Source: Desulfacinum hydrothermale DSM 13146
GTDB taxonomy: Bacteria; Desulfobacterota; Syntrophobacteria; Syntrophobacterales; DSM-9756
Direction of reading: 5' to 3'
Assembly: GCF_900176285.1 (NCBI RefSeq)
Contig: NZ_FWXF01000005.1
Coordinates: 124,001-188,000 of the forward strand
DNA length: 64,000 bases
The notes under the pieces: model-generated
The model's database searches: none
What the model saw: the letters and a program-made list of their open reading frames with translations, nothing else
Told to the model about the DNA's origin: nothing
Program-made: the position numbers and the translations under genes
In this document: one piece after another, positions 27,793 to 37,178 of the stretch
How the letters are laid out: each line of letters starts with the position of its first letter
How positions within the stretch are numbered: position 1 is the first letter of the stretch

Positions 27793-28365
27793 GGCGCCTC
27801 CACACATTGCGAATCAACTGATTGTTTAGATAATCAGAAGGAACGGGTCGATACTTTAGAAAACCCCTGACCGGCCGTCAAGCGACGCAGATCAAGGGTC
27901 CGCCGGGATTCCGGTGCGGTGTTTCCAAAACCGCTCCGGCTCCTGCCCACAGGCTGACCAGGAAGCTTCCTGAAAGAGGGTCCCACACGCGAGAACGTCC
28001 TGCGGTCATCGCCTGGAAGGGCAACCCGCCCGATTGTCCCCATGTACGCCTCTTTGCCCTCAGGCCGGCGGAACGTTTGACACGGCCGTGCCAAACCACC
28101 CCAAAAGAGAGCCACGCGTTCTTTCATGGACAAGCTTCCCGGGCTCGACAGGAACCCCAGTGCCCCTGGACAACTTCTTGCCAAAGAGGTAAGCGGACTT
28201 ATTATTTCCTATGCAGGCCGTGGAGCAAGGAACGGGAACCGGCCGTGCTGGAATTTCCAAGGACGCGGCCGTACAGGTGCCTCATTCCCAGCAGCCTGGT
28301 TTCGGATAAGCTCCCACAAGTCACCACGCACGACGACTTTTCCAAGAAAAGGGAGGTACGGAGAA
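27793..28365. other. Divergent gap of 573 bases
   Basis: It separates the CHASE4 kinase (minus) from the zinc-ribbon regulator (plus). I see a promoter-like pair near its right side and no credible gene; the frames present lack ribosome-binding sites and family-like sequence. Confidence 0.45.
28178..28206 (+). promoter_or_regulatory. Candidate sigma70-type promoter for the zinc-ribbon protein
   Basis: TTGCCA at 28178-28183 and ATTATT at 28201-28206 with 17 bases between, about 160 bases before the start codon. Confidence 0.4.
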
Positions 28366-28722
28366 ATGAGCCAATGTGAAGCGTGCGGAGTGAAGGTGGC
28401 CGGAGACGAGATCTACGAACATGCCGGTCAGACGCTTTGCGAGGACTGTTATTTGGACCGGATGGCCACCCCCAAGGTGTGCGACCCGTGGGCGGTCTAC
28501 AGCGCCAAAAAGACGGGGGAGGGCCAAGCCGGCCTGACCGAACTCCAGCAAAAGATCCTGGACCTTCTCAAGGAACGGGGCCCGGTGCCGCTGGAAGAAA
28601 TCAAGGCGGAACTGGGAATCGACGAAGGCGAATTCCGGTCCAACTTCGCCACCTTGCGCCACCTGGAGCTGGCCAAGGCCACCAAGGTGGGCGACAAGGT
28701 GTGTTATACGGTGTTTTCGTGA
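28366..28722 (+). CDS. Small zinc-ribbon/winged-helix protein, probable regulator
   Basis: The 118-residue protein has an N-terminal LIM-like double zinc ribbon (CEACGVKV and CEDCYLDR) and a C-terminal winged-helix-like segment (about 55-118: LTELQQKILDLLKERGPV, LEEIKAELGIDEGEFRSNFATLRHLEL). That combination suggests a small DNA-binding regulator, though the target is unknown. ATG at 28366 follows GGGAGG. It ends 7 bases from the end of the convergent YkgJ-family gene. Confidence 0.72.
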   Translation: MSQCEACGVKVAGDEIYEHAGQTLCEDCYLDRMATPKVCDPWAVYSAKKTGEGQAGLTELQQKILDLLKERGPVPLEEIKAELGIDEGEFRSNFATLRHLELAKATKVGDKVCYTVFS

Positions 28723-28729
28723 GTGGAAG

Positions 28730-29683
28730 CTACTCTTCTTTGGCTTCTTCGGACGGCGCATCGGGCACCAGCACCCGGGTGCCGTCCGGTCCCACGTCCA
28801 CCCGGAAGCCGAAGACCTGCACCAGATCGGCAAAACTCCTTCCGAAGACCAGTTCCAGCTGGGATCGGGGGATGTTCAGCTTTTCCGCCACGAAGTTGCG
28901 AAAATGGTCTTCATAGGCCAGGAGGTCCAACACCTGGTCCACGGCTTCACCCCGGGTCTCCTCCAAGGCCTTGAAGGCCGCCGTGAGCTTTTCAAAGGCG
29001 CATCGGCGGTCGTGTTCTTCCAGAAGGTCCCACAGGACGTCCACCTCTCCGAAGATGTCCTTTCGGGTCAGGTAGGGCTGGGCCGTCAGTTCTTCCCCCG
29101 GCTTGGGATCCCAGCAGGCCTGGGCCCGGCACTGGAGGGGGCGGTCCGCGTAGATGGTGCATTCCTGGGTGTCCCCGTCAAAAAAGAGGCATTGGCGCCC
29201 GCCGGGCTTTTCCCGCAGTTTGATCCTTTCGTCCACCAAAAAGACCAGTTCGTCCTTGAACGGCGAATGCACGGGCTCACCGCGCCGCAGGGTGTAGAGG
29301 GCACCCCAGGGGATCTTGCCCTGCCGGAGGAGTTCCAAATCCTCCACGTGCAGGGTGGGGCTTCCGTGGCGGCAGCACTCCCCGCACATGAGGCAGCTGG
29401 GCAGGATTTCCCGGGCGTGGGTTTCCGCCAGCGCCAGCACCCGCTTCCAGTCCCGCACCTTCTCCGCTCCGCACAGCTTGTGCCACTTCTGCAGGATCGT
29501 CTGGAATTCGGGATCCCGGTCCAACTGGAGGATCACCCGTTCCTTGGGCACGGGATTGTCCGGGTCGTCCGTGAGCTCTTCGGCGTAACGGAAGACATTT
29601 TCCCGGAACTGCTCGATATTCCACAAAGCGGGGGTCATCCCCGGTTCGCTCCCTGGATGGGGCATGGATTGTCGATCGTCCAT
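28730..29683 (-). CDS. YkgJ-family cysteine-cluster protein
   Basis: The 317-residue protein carries the YkgJ metal-binding pattern: SCLMCGECCRHGSP in its first third, later GGRQCLFFDGDTQECTIYADRPLQCRAQACW. Members bind zinc or an Fe-S cluster and are functionally obscure. ATG at 29683 with AAGGAGA upstream is used; 28 more residues in the longer frame are basic and unlike the family. Convergent with the zinc-ribbon gene, divergent from proS. Confidence 0.8.
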   Translation of the reverse strand: MDDRQSMPHPGSEPGMTPALWNIEQFRENVFRYAEELTDDPDNPVPKERVILQLDRDPEFQTILQKWHKLCGAEKVRDWKRVLALAETHAREILPSCLMCGECCRHGSPTLHVEDLELLRQGKIPWGALYTLRRGEPVHSPFKDELVFLVDERIKLREKPGGRQCLFFDGDTQECTIYADRPLQCRAQACWDPKPGEELTAQPYLTRKDIFGEVDVLWDLLEEHDRRCAFEKLTAAFKALEETRGEAVDQVLDLLAYEDHFRNFVAEKLNIPRSQLELVFGRSFADLVQVFGFRVDVGPDGTRVLVPDAPSEEAKEE

Positions 29684-29880
29684 AGTAACACTGGTCTCCT
29701 TCGAAGGGGATTTTCCGGCCCTGGGGCCGAATGCCTTCTTCATAGCAGGACGGTTCCAAGGGGCCAAGGGCTTTTCCGCATCCGAGATTTGCGGTTGTGG
29801 CGGGGCGGCTCCCGTGGTAAGGTCTAACGCCCTAATAACTAACGAAAAGTCTATGGAATGCCAACGAGGAGGTCCGGTCC

Positions 29881-31638
29881 ATGCGCTTCAGCAGGTATTT
29901 TGTGCACACGCTCTTCGAGGTCCCCAAGGAAGCGGAAACCCCGTCCCACATCCTGCTGCTTCGGGGTTCCTACATCTATCCGGCGGCGGCGGGCATCTAT
30001 TCGCTGCTGCCCCTGGGGCACCGGGTGGCGGAAAAGGTCAAACAGATCATCCGAGAAGAGATGGACGGCATCGACGGGCTGGAAGTGACCATGCCGGTGC
30101 TCAACCCGGCGGAATTGTGGAAGGCCACCAAGCGCTACTACGACATCGGACCGGAGCTCTTTCGCATTCGGGATCGGCGCAACCGGGAATTCGTCCTGGC
30201 CATGACCCACGAGGAGATCATCACCGACATCGCCAAGAAATTCCTCAGGTCCTACCGGGATCTTCCGGTCATGCTCTACCAGATCCAGACCAAGATCCGT
30301 GACGAAGCCCGCCCCCGGGCAGGGCTCCTTCGGGTGCGGGAATTCCAGATGAAGGACGCCTACAGTTTCCATCCGGATTTTGAGGATCTGGACCGCTACT
30401 ATCCCCGCATCTACAACGCGTACCTGCGCGTCTTCGCCCGCTGCGGCCTCCAGGCCGTGCCCATCGAAGCGGACACGGGCATCATGGGCGGAACCGGGTC
30501 CCATGAATTCATGTTGGAATCGCCCCACGGCGAAGACCAGTTCGTGGTGTGCACCCAGTGCGACTACCGGGCCAACACGGAAAAGGCCGTGGGTGTCAAG
30601 CCCGCCCTGAACGACCTGCCCGCGGATCCTCCGCCCATGGAACGCGTGACCACGCCGGGGGTGAAGACCATCGCCCAGCTCATGGACTTTTTCCAGACCT
30701 CGGAAGACCACTTCCTGAAGACGGTGGCCTATGAGGCGGACGGCGAGCTGGTGCTGGCCGTGGTCCGGGGGGATTTCAACGTCTCTTCCACCAAGCTGGC
30801 CAACCACCTGAAGGCGGTCCATCTGGACATGGCTTCCGAGGAAGCCCTGGAAAAGGAAGGCCTGCACGGGGGCTTCCTCTCGCCCGTGGGCCTGGACGGC
30901 AAGAAGATCCGCGTGGTGGTGGACACCTCCGTAAACGAGAACACCCTCTACGTGGCGGGCGGAAACGACGTGGACCTGCACCTCAAGAACGTGTTGGCGG
31001 GCCGGAATTTCCACATCTCGGACCCGGCCGACATCGCCGAGGTGCGCCACGGGGACGGGTGCGCCCAGTGCGGAAGCGGAACCCTGGAAATACGGCGCGG
31101 CATCGAACTGGGTCACACGTTCAAGCTGGGCACCAAGTACACGGCACCCGACACCATGGACGTGACCTTTCTGGACGCGGAGGGACAAAACCGCCGGCTG
31201 GTCATGGGCTGCTACGGCATCGGCGTGGAGCGCCTTATGGCCTCCGTCGTGGAAAGCTGGCATGACGAAGCGGGCATCGTCTGGCCGGTGACCATCGCCC
31301 CGTTCCAGGTGGTGATCACCACGCTGGGCAAGAAGGCCGAGGTGGACGCCACGGCCGAAGAACTTTACCGGGAGCTGGGCGAGCGCTGGGACGTGCTCTA
31401 CGACGACCGGGACGAATCACCGGGTGTCAAACTCAAGGACGCCGACCTTCTGGGCATTCCCGTGCGGGTGGTGGTGAGCCAGCGGGGACTGAAGCAGGGA
31501 ACCTTCGAGGTGAAGGTGCGCCAAACGGGTGAGGTCCATTTCTTCCGCCGCCAGGAACTTTGTGGGGCGGTGGAGCGGATCCTGGGGGATCTGGCCCCCG
31601 TCCTGGAAGGCCTGCCCTGGATGGATGAGAACGTTTAG
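29881..31638 (+). CDS. proS: Prolyl-tRNA synthetase, bacterial type
   Basis: Charges tRNA-Pro with proline in the cytoplasm. The 585-residue sequence has class II motifs: motif 2 around [13 protein letters not shown], preceded by [19 protein letters not shown], motif 3 around [10 protein letters not shown], an inserted editing domain between them (about 225-400) and a C-terminal anticodon-binding domain ([10 protein letters not shown], onwards). Length matches bacterial ProS (about 570). ATG at 29881 follows GAGGAGGT. Repeat A3 starts directly after the stop codon. Confidence 0.97.
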   Translation: MRFSRYFVHTLFEVPKEAETPSHILLLRGSYIYPAAAGIYSLLPLGHRVAEKVKQIIREEMDGIDGLEVTMPVLNPAELWKATKRYYDIGPELFRIRDRRNREFVLAMTHEEIITDIAKKFLRSYRDLPVMLYQIQTKIRDEARPRAGLLRVREFQMKDAYSFHPDFEDLDRYYPRIYNAYLRVFARCGLQAVPIEADTGIMGGTGSHEFMLESPHGEDQFVVCTQCDYRANTEKAVGVKPALNDLPADPPPMERVTTPGVKTIAQLMDFFQTSEDHFLKTVAYEADGELVLAVVRGDFNVSSTKLANHLKAVHLDMASEEALEKEGLHGGFLSPVGLDGKKIRVVVDTSVNENTLYVAGGNDVDLHLKNVLAGRNFHISDPADIAEVRHGDGCAQCGSGTLEIRRGIELGHTFKLGTKYTAPDTMDVTFLDAEGQNRRLVMGCYGIGVERLMASVVESWHDEAGIVWPVTIAPFQVVITTLGKKAEVDATAEELYRELGERWDVLYDDRDESPGVKLKDADLLGIPVRVVVSQRGLKQGTFEVKVRQTGEVHFFRRQELCGAVERILGDLAPVLEGLPWMDENV

Positions 31639-31641
31639 GCG

Positions 31642-31762
31642 ATTGCCCGACAATGGCCTTTCAGCCTTTTCGGAAGATTTCTAACCGGTTGAAATTCCAC
31701 TGTGCTAGACGGCTCTTTGGAAGTTCGCAGACAGTCGGGGCGGGTTCCGAACCCGCCCCGAC
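31642..31762 (+). repeat. Dispersed repeat family A, copy 3 (block plus GC hairpin)
   Basis: Contains TTGCCCGACAATGGCC, TTTCAGCCTTTTCGG, TTTCTAACCGGTTGAAATT and CCACTGTGC, then a perfect 13 bp stem GTCGGGGCGGGTT (31734-31746) with its complement (31750-31762). It begins 3 bases after the proS stop codon and could serve as its terminator, though no T tract follows. Confidence 0.7.
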
Positions 31763-31866
31763 TCCCGCAAGACAAGACCAACGGCACGGATTCCCGCCCG
31801 GACGAGTGCCTCTAAAGCCGCTTTTCACCAGCAACAGAACACAAGAATCCCTCGGGAGGTGACGGC

Positions 31867-32508
31867 GTGACAGCCTCGGACCCGGTCTTGCTGACCATGG
31901 GAGAGATGGAGATTTTGCGCTTCGTGCTGGGCCCCTACCAGGTGAACGCTTACGGCCTGGTCTGCCGCGATAGCGGGGAAACACTTCTCATCGACGCTCC
32001 CCGGGGGATCCTGGCCGCCCTTGGGGAGGTGGCGCCCAAGGCGGTGGTGCTCACCCACGGTCACCGGGACCACACAGAGGGCTTGGAGGAAGTGGCGAAG
32101 GAACTGCGCGTTCCAATCTTCTGCCACGACGAAGACGCCGCGCGCATTCCCGTCTCCGGCCTGAAGCCGCTCCAAGACGGCGACACCCTTTCGGTGGGAT
32201 CCCTCACCGTGCGGGTGCTCCACACGCCGGGCCATACGCCGGGAAGCATCTGCTTGCACTGGGCAAACGTGCTCTTTTCCGGCGACACCCTCTTTCCCCG
32301 AGGCCCCGGCCGCACCGACAGCCCGGCCGCTTTTCGGCAGATCCTCACCTCCCTAGAGAAGAGGATCTTTTCCCTTCCCGTGAGCACCCTGGTACTGCCC
32401 GGCCACGGCCCGCCCACCAACGTGGGCGTGGAACGGGACGCCGCCCGGGCCTTCCTGGAACGGGGCGTTCCGGATGATCTCTTCGGAGACGTGGACTGGG
32501 GCCGCTGA
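31867..32508 (+). CDS. Metallo-beta-lactamase-fold hydrolase, glyoxalase II-like
   Basis: The 213-residue protein has the MBL zinc-binding motif THGHRDHTEG, HTPGHTPGS, the bridging Asp in FSGDTLF and the last His in LPGHGPPT. It belongs to the glyoxalase II-like branch that hydrolyses thioesters such as S-lactoylglutathione analogues; the substrate here is not known. GTG at 31867 follows GGGAGGTGA. Convergent with the PIG-L gene. Confidence 0.86.
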   Translation: MTASDPVLLTMGEMEILRFVLGPYQVNAYGLVCRDSGETLLIDAPRGILAALGEVAPKAVVLTHGHRDHTEGLEEVAKELRVPIFCHDEDAARIPVSGLKPLQDGDTLSVGSLTVRVLHTPGHTPGSICLHWANVLFSGDTLFPRGPGRTDSPAAFRQILTSLEKRIFSLPVSTLVLPGHGPPTNVGVERDAARAFLERGVPDDLFGDVDWGR

Positions 32509-32542
32509 AATCGTCTAAGGAATCGGCCCGCCCCAAGGCCTT

Positions 32543-33244
32543 CTATTCCGGAAGCACCACGCGATGAAATCCTTCCGCATACGTGTAGGACGTGCCTTCC
32601 GCCAGCTTCCGGCACCGGTCCTCCACCCACTTTCGGATGTCCGCCACGGGATGCTGGTTCCATTGGCTGGCGTGGCACTGGAGGGCAGCGATCTTGGTTT
32701 CAAACAGATCGGTGATGTCCACCCGGTGATTGATGTCTTCCGCCGCCCAGAACCAGGCCTCCCGCACCTTGTGGGGTTCCAGCCCCTCGGCCAGAAGATC
32801 GGGATAGGCCAGATGATCCCGGGCGTAGGGAAAGAGCGCATCCATCACCACCTGGCCCACAATCCGATGGTCCCGATGCCAGAGATAGCGACGGTAGGGA
32901 TCGGAAGAGAGTACCAGGCGAGGGCGGAAGGTGCGGATCCAGCGCACCAGTTCCTTTCGGAACTCCGGGGTGTCTTCCAGGCCCTGGTCCGGGTAATGGA
33001 GGAAGACCACGGGGCCCACCCCCACCGTATCCGCAGCGGCCCGTTGCTCCTTTTGTCGAATCCGCGCCAGCTCGGCGGGGTCCATGTTCCGATCTCCGGT
33101 TCCCTTTTCCCCGTCCGTGCAGATCACGTAGGCGATCTTTTGGCCTTCTCCGGCCATGCGGGCGATGGTTCCCGCCGCCCCGAAGTCGGGATCGTCGGGA
33201 TGGGCGGCAATGACCAGCACGTCAACAGGTTCTTTCATCTTCAT
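32543..33244 (-). CDS. PIG-L/LmbE-family deacetylase
   Basis: The 233-residue protein has AAHPDDPDFGAAGTI (metal-binding H-P-D-D) and the later metal-ligand His motif WHRDHRIVGQ. Family members remove N-acetyl groups from sugars such as GlcNAc-PI, GlcNAc-Ins or GlcNAc-malate. It ends 33-35 bases from the MBL gene. A second in-frame ATG at 33238 is better spaced from AGAGGA and may be the true start. It lies in one direction behind the glycosyltransferase gene (10 bases), so an operon for a glycoconjugate or small-thiol pathway is possible. Confidence 0.85.
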   Translation of the reverse strand: MKMKEPVDVLVIAAHPDDPDFGAAGTIARMAGEGQKIAYVICTDGEKGTGDRNMDPAELARIRQKEQRAAADTVGVGPVVFLHYPDQGLEDTPEFRKELVRWIRTFRPRLVLSSDPYRRYLWHRDHRIVGQVVMDALFPYARDHLAYPDLLAEGLEPHKVREAWFWAAEDINHRVDITDLFETKIAALQCHASQWNQHPVADIRKWVEDRCRKLAEGTSYTYAEGFHRVVLPE

Positions 33245-33254
33245 TTCCTCTAGC

Positions 33255-34574
33255 TCAAAATCCCACGTGGGGAAGGCTCATGCGTTGATCCGATGCCTCG
33301 CCCTTCCAAGGGATCGAGACGTCCGCCTTCATATCAGCAAAGACCGCTTCCAGCTTTCGAGCGGTTTCCCGCCAACGGTATCGACTGACCACGGCGCGGA
33401 TGGTCTCCCGATCCGAAGGGCCGATCCCACGGGACAAGCCTTTCAGGATTCCCTGGGCCAGGGTTTCCGGGGCGTTGTCCGGTGTGAGCACGGCGGCAAC
33501 GCTTCCCTTGGGGATATCCTGAAGGACGCCCACGGGCGGGCCCACCACGGGAGTGCCGCAGGCCATGGCTTCCAGGATGGCCAGTCCGAAGCTTTCGTAA
33601 AAGGATGAAACCACATAGAGATCCGCGGCATTGTAATAGACGGAAAGCTCCCCGTGTTCCACGCGGCCGAGAAAAGAGATCCGGCCGTCGGGGACCAGGT
33701 TTTCGGCCAGTTGCGTCATCTCCTTCCACACAAGATCGTCTTCCGCGGGATCTCCTCCCACCACCAGCAGCCGAATCGGTCGGGAAGGCTCCACGAGGGC
33801 CACGGCCCTGATGAGCCGCTCCAAGCCTTTCACCGGATCGAACCGGCCGACGAAGAGAAGAACCGCCTCCTCGGGTGCCAGGTTCAATCGGCGGCGGCAG
33901 GCCGACCGGTCCAGGGGTCGAAAGATGTGATCATCCACGCCGCAGGGGATGATCACCGTCCGGTCGTTGGACACACCGTAATGGTCCTGCAGAGCCGCCC
34001 GCTCCTGGTGCGTGGCGGCGATCACGCACCGGCTCTTGCGGGCCACGCGCCTTTCCGCGCACAGCCGGCAGGGAGAATCCACCCTCTTTCCCAACGCCCG
34101 TCGTTTCAGCTCGCTCAAGGTGTGAAACATGACCGCATGGGGCGTTTGAAGACGCTCGGCTGCCTGCACCCCCGCCATGCCGGAAATCCAGTAATGGCTG
34201 AAGATCACATCGTACGGACGGACTCGCAGGCGATTGTGGCGGCAGACGGCCTCGGCAAAGCGATCGGCAATCCCTTGGAACCGGTCCGGGGCCTTTCCAT
34301 GGGGGGGTAGAGCCGGCACTGGGATAGTGCGAATCCGACCGCCCCTTGGACGAAGCCGGCCGGGCAGGCGCGTGGAAGGGGTATTGACGGACGGCTCGTC
34401 CGTTCCCCCAACCCCGGTGAAGATGTCCACATCGTGTCCCAGGCAGGCCAAGGCCCGGGAAACCTCCCGGATATAGACACTCATCCCTCCCGTATCCCGT
34501 CGCCCCAAGGGCCCGCTGGGATTGGAATGGGCACAGATCAGAGCGATATGCCGCCGCACACCACCGCTTTCCAT
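33255..34574 (-). CDS. Family 4 glycosyltransferase (GT-B)
   Basis: The protein has a GT-B fold with an N-terminal acceptor domain containing GGMSVYIREVSRALACLGHDVDIFT and a C-terminal nucleotide-sugar domain with LLFVGRFDPVKGLERLI and the E-x7-E element in SSFYESFGLAILEAMACGTPVV. The first fits MshA/sucrose-synthase-like enzymes that use activated sugars. It is followed by a PIG-L deacetylase, as in glucosaminyl-transfer pathways such as mycothiol or bacillithiol synthesis, an analogy only. Starts at 34628 (TGATG overlap with the upstream gene) and 34574 are both possible; I use the latter, 439 residues. Confidence 0.87.
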   Translation of the reverse strand: MESGGVRRHIALICAHSNPSGPLGRRDTGGMSVYIREVSRALACLGHDVDIFTGVGGTDEPSVNTPSTRLPGRLRPRGGRIRTIPVPALPPHGKAPDRFQGIADRFAEAVCRHNRLRVRPYDVIFSHYWISGMAGVQAAERLQTPHAVMFHTLSELKRRALGKRVDSPCRLCAERRVARKSRCVIAATHQERAALQDHYGVSNDRTVIIPCGVDDHIFRPLDRSACRRRLNLAPEEAVLLFVGRFDPVKGLERLIRAVALVEPSRPIRLLVVGGDPAEDDLVWKEMTQLAENLVPDGRISFLGRVEHGELSVYYNAADLYVVSSFYESFGLAILEAMACGTPVVGPPVGVLQDIPKGSVAAVLTPDNAPETLAQGILKGLSRGIGPSDRETIRAVVSRYRWRETARKLEAVFADMKADVSIPWKGEASDQRMSLPHVGF

Positions 34575-34627
34575 CTCCGGTTCCCTCATCTCCCCGCGCA
34601 TCTTCGCCTCGTGACAGTTCCCAATCA

Positions 34628-35656
34628 TCAGCCGCGCATGTGGATACGAACCCGAAACAGCTGGACCTCCCCACCTCCCAGTCGGAACTTGTAGACTTCG
34701 TCGCCGCGCAGGAATTCGTAGCGTTCGCGCCCCAGTTCCACGGCGTCTCGGATTGTGAAGACCTTGCTCACCCAACCCGCACTCACAGCACCGTAGGCGG
34801 CATCATAGCCGTTGTTATACAGGTAGATGACCTTGCCGTCATCAAGACACAGGGTGCCGGCTATGGAACGGCCGTCCAGCTCCAACAGGGAAAGACGCAC
34901 CATGCCCTCCCGGCTCATGGCCCGGCACAGGGATTGGAAGTAGGACCGCATGGACTGGGTGAGGAATCCGGCCTTGTCCCGCCGGTTGCTCTTGAAGAGC
35001 TCAAAGAAAACGGGAAGCGCCCGTTCCACGTCGTGCGGATCGGTATGGATGCGGAAGCTCACGGCGCCGGCCTCCTCCAAACGGCGCATCTTTCGCCGCA
35101 CCTCATGGCGCTGCTTTCCGGAAAGCCTCTGCAGATAGCCATCCCAAGTGTCCGGAAGCTCCATCTCCACCGTGACGGCCTCGGGCTGGACGAAAACCTC
35201 CAGTCCTTGGCTGCGCGCCGTTTCGGTCAAATGGGTATGCACGAAGGAATCCGGGCGAACGGGCCCCAGATCCAGGGATGGAAGGCCCTGTCGGTGGGCT
35301 GCCTCCAGGAGCAGAGAGGCGGCCTTTTCCTCGGCACCGGGGATCACCACCGCATCAAAGTAGTCGAAGATGTCCGGGTCTCCGGCGAACCGGGCCGCGT
35401 CCCCGTGGATCATGAGTGGAAGGGCGCCCAGGACGGCCTGTCCCTCCCAGGCCGAAAGGGCGAAGATATCCGCGTCTGCTCCCAGTGTTTCCTTCCAGGC
35501 GTCGATCCAGGCCGGCGAAACGAAAGGATTGGGCCAGCGAAGCCCCAGAATGTTTCGCTCATTCCACAACCGCCGCAGCTCGTCCAATGGTTCCGCTCTC
35601 CCTGTGATGATCCATAAGCCGTGATCGGCGGCGGGCGAAGGTTCCAAAGGGCACAT
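34628..35656 (-). CDS. GNAT/CelD-like acetyltransferase (Acetyltransf_6, BioF2-like)
   Basis: The 342-residue protein shows the CelD/FemAB-like double GNAT pattern: NPFVSPAWIDAWKETLG, ALPLMI and, in the C-terminal half, LSGKQRHEVRRKMRRLEE, FFELFKSNRRDKAGFL, IAGTLCLDDGKVIYLYNNGYD. Homologues often accompany exopolysaccharide genes, consistent with the adjoining glycosyltransferase. It overlaps the next gene's possible start by TGATG. Residues 10-19 (ADHGLWIITG) are encoded by heptamer array C3, so this N-terminus may be a recent addition. Confidence 0.82.
   Translation of the reverse strand: MCPLEPSPAADHGLWIITGRAEPLDELRRLWNERNILGLRWPNPFVSPAWIDAWKETLGADADIFALSAWEGQAVLGALPLMIHGDAARFAGDPDIFDYFDAVVIPGAEEKAASLLLEAAHRQGLPSLDLGPVRPDSFVHTHLTETARSQGLEVFVQPEAVTVEMELPDTWDGYLQRLSGKQRHEVRRKMRRLEEAGAVSFRIHTDPHDVERALPVFFELFKSNRRDKAGFLTQSMRSYFQSLCRAMSREGMVRLSLLELDGRSIAGTLCLDDGKVIYLYNNGYDAAYGAVSAGWVSKVFTIRDAVELGRERYEFLRGDEVYKFRLGGGEVQLFRVRIHMRG
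35600..35630 (-). repeat. Heptamer array C3 (partly coding)
   Basis: On the minus strand: ATCACGG, CTTATGG, ATCATC, ACAGGG. It lies inside the first 20 codons of the CelD-like gene. Confidence 0.45.
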
Positions 35657-35767
35657 CCGTCTCCCGTCGCCTCACATACGGCGCCAGCACCCATCACGGC
35701 TTGTAGCGTTGTTTGTCTGCAGACACCGCGAAGACCCATGGACGAAGGATGAGTCCCCCGTCATGCC

Positions 35768-37093
35768 TCAGCGCACCCGCCATCGGGGCCCGTCCGGGGT
35801 GTCTTCTACCAGCACACCCCCTTCGGCCAGGGCGTTTCGGATCCCGTCCGCAGTCCCCCAGTCGTGTTCTTCTCTTCGCTCCCGGCGCCATTCCAGCAGC
35901 CGGTCCACCACCGGAGCCAGGATGCCGGCCTTGTCCTCTTTCGACAGCGCCAATCTCTGGGCCACGGCCACCAGCCACTCGCGAAAGATCTCCCGGGCCT
36001 GAGCGATCTCTTCCGGTGCCAGTCCCATCTCCTGAGCCTGCCAAAGAAGCATGTCCAGGCCCAGAAGCGCGGCGGCTGCACCGTGGGAATTGCGGCCGGC
36101 CATGCTTTCGCGGAAGGTCGATTCAAGCTGTCGAACCCGGCTCCAAAAGTCCACTTCTCCCAGGGATTCAGGAAACTCTCGGTCCCCTTGGTCCCCGGTT
36201 GCCTTTTCCGTCTCGGGAGCGGCACACGTTTCTGCTTCGTCGTCTTCCGCCCCGGCGCACAGAACTTCCAAGCGAAAGGTGGCGTCTGAAGCGAACACCC
36301 GCTCCACACGTCTTGGAGCCAGCCCGCCGGTCGGGCGCCGAAGGGTGCATTTTCCCAGGCCCTTCACGGTCCCGCGGCCCGCCTCCCAGTCGAGCAGCAC
36401 CGCCGTGTGCTCGTCGATTCCCAGCACCGCCGTCTCGTCCGGAAGCATGGCCTGCAGTCGTTGGAAACGTTCCCGGCCCATGTAGCAAAAGCGCGTGTCG
36501 TGGGTGCCCCCTTCCGCATTGTTCCAGTGGGGTACCACCACGGCACGGATCCCCAGGAATCCCAAAACATCCAGGCCCGGCGCCCAATGGAGATCGGCTC
36601 CCACCTTGTAGATCTCATAGACGGGCAAGGTCCGCAGGCCCAGGGTGAGAGCGGCGGCACTGGCGGCCGTGAGCACCCCTCCCTTGAGAAGGTGATTCTT
36701 GAAGATTTCCGGAACCGGTGTTCCGACCCAGTGGCGCACGGCGTAACTGGGGCTTCCAGGCCCCACCAGGATGACATCCGCCGCCTGCAACAGATCCAGC
36801 GCCCGCCTTCCTTCGGGGGTCTCCAGGGCATCGCGGGATTTGATGGACGCCACCTGGAGCGGGTATCCTACCCGCTGGGAAAAGTAATCCTGGGCGCGCC
36901 GGGAGATTTCGTCCACATTGAGCTGAAATCCGGCGGGGGTATCCAGAAAGACAGCCAGGGGCCGGGTCCCGCAGCGGCGCAGCAGGGCCTTGTGCACCTC
37001 CACCATGGTGGCGGTCAACTCCCCGGATCCCATGAGGGCCAGTATTCCTTTGGCCTTCGCAGGGGCCGGCTCAGACCGGATGGTCGCGGTCAT
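35768..37093 (-). CDS. Peptidase S51/GAT-like domain fused to a CysRS-type C-terminal domain
   Basis: The 441-residue protein has an N-terminal class I GAT/S51-like domain (about 15-235; LALMGSGELT, VGPGSPSYAVRHWVGTPVPE, LTAASAAALTLG in place of the canonical G-x-S-A-G nucleophile turn). Its C-terminal 120 residues resemble the CysS/YqeB C-terminal helical bundle: RREEHDWGTADGIRNALAE, then GVLVEDTPDGPRWRV, very close to the end of cysteinyl-tRNA synthetases. A charged linker (about 275-300) joins them. There is no CysRS catalytic domain. Function unknown; a role in amino-acid or peptide handling is a guess. Confidence 0.78.
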   Translation of the reverse strand: MTATIRSEPAPAKAKGILALMGSGELTATMVEVHKALLRRCGTRPLAVFLDTPAGFQLNVDEISRRAQDYFSQRVGYPLQVASIKSRDALETPEGRRALDLLQAADVILVGPGSPSYAVRHWVGTPVPEIFKNHLLKGGVLTAASAAALTLGLRTLPVYEIYKVGADLHWAPGLDVLGFLGIRAVVVPHWNNAEGGTHDTRFCYMGRERFQRLQAMLPDETAVLGIDEHTAVLLDWEAGRGTVKGLGKCTLRRPTGGLAPRRVERVFASDATFRLEVLCAGAEDDEAETCAAPETEKATGDQGDREFPESLGEVDFWSRVRQLESTFRESMAGRNSHGAAAALLGLDMLLWQAQEMGLAPEEIAQAREIFREWLVAVAQRLALSKEDKAGILAPVVDRLLEWRRERREEHDWGTADGIRNALAEGGVLVEDTPDGPRWRVR

Positions 37094-37178
37094 GCGCTTC
37101 GTTCCTTTTCCATCGACAACGGCAACGCAAAATCAAAACAATAGCAAAACTAAGGCTTTTTCAAAAGGACGCCAGCCC

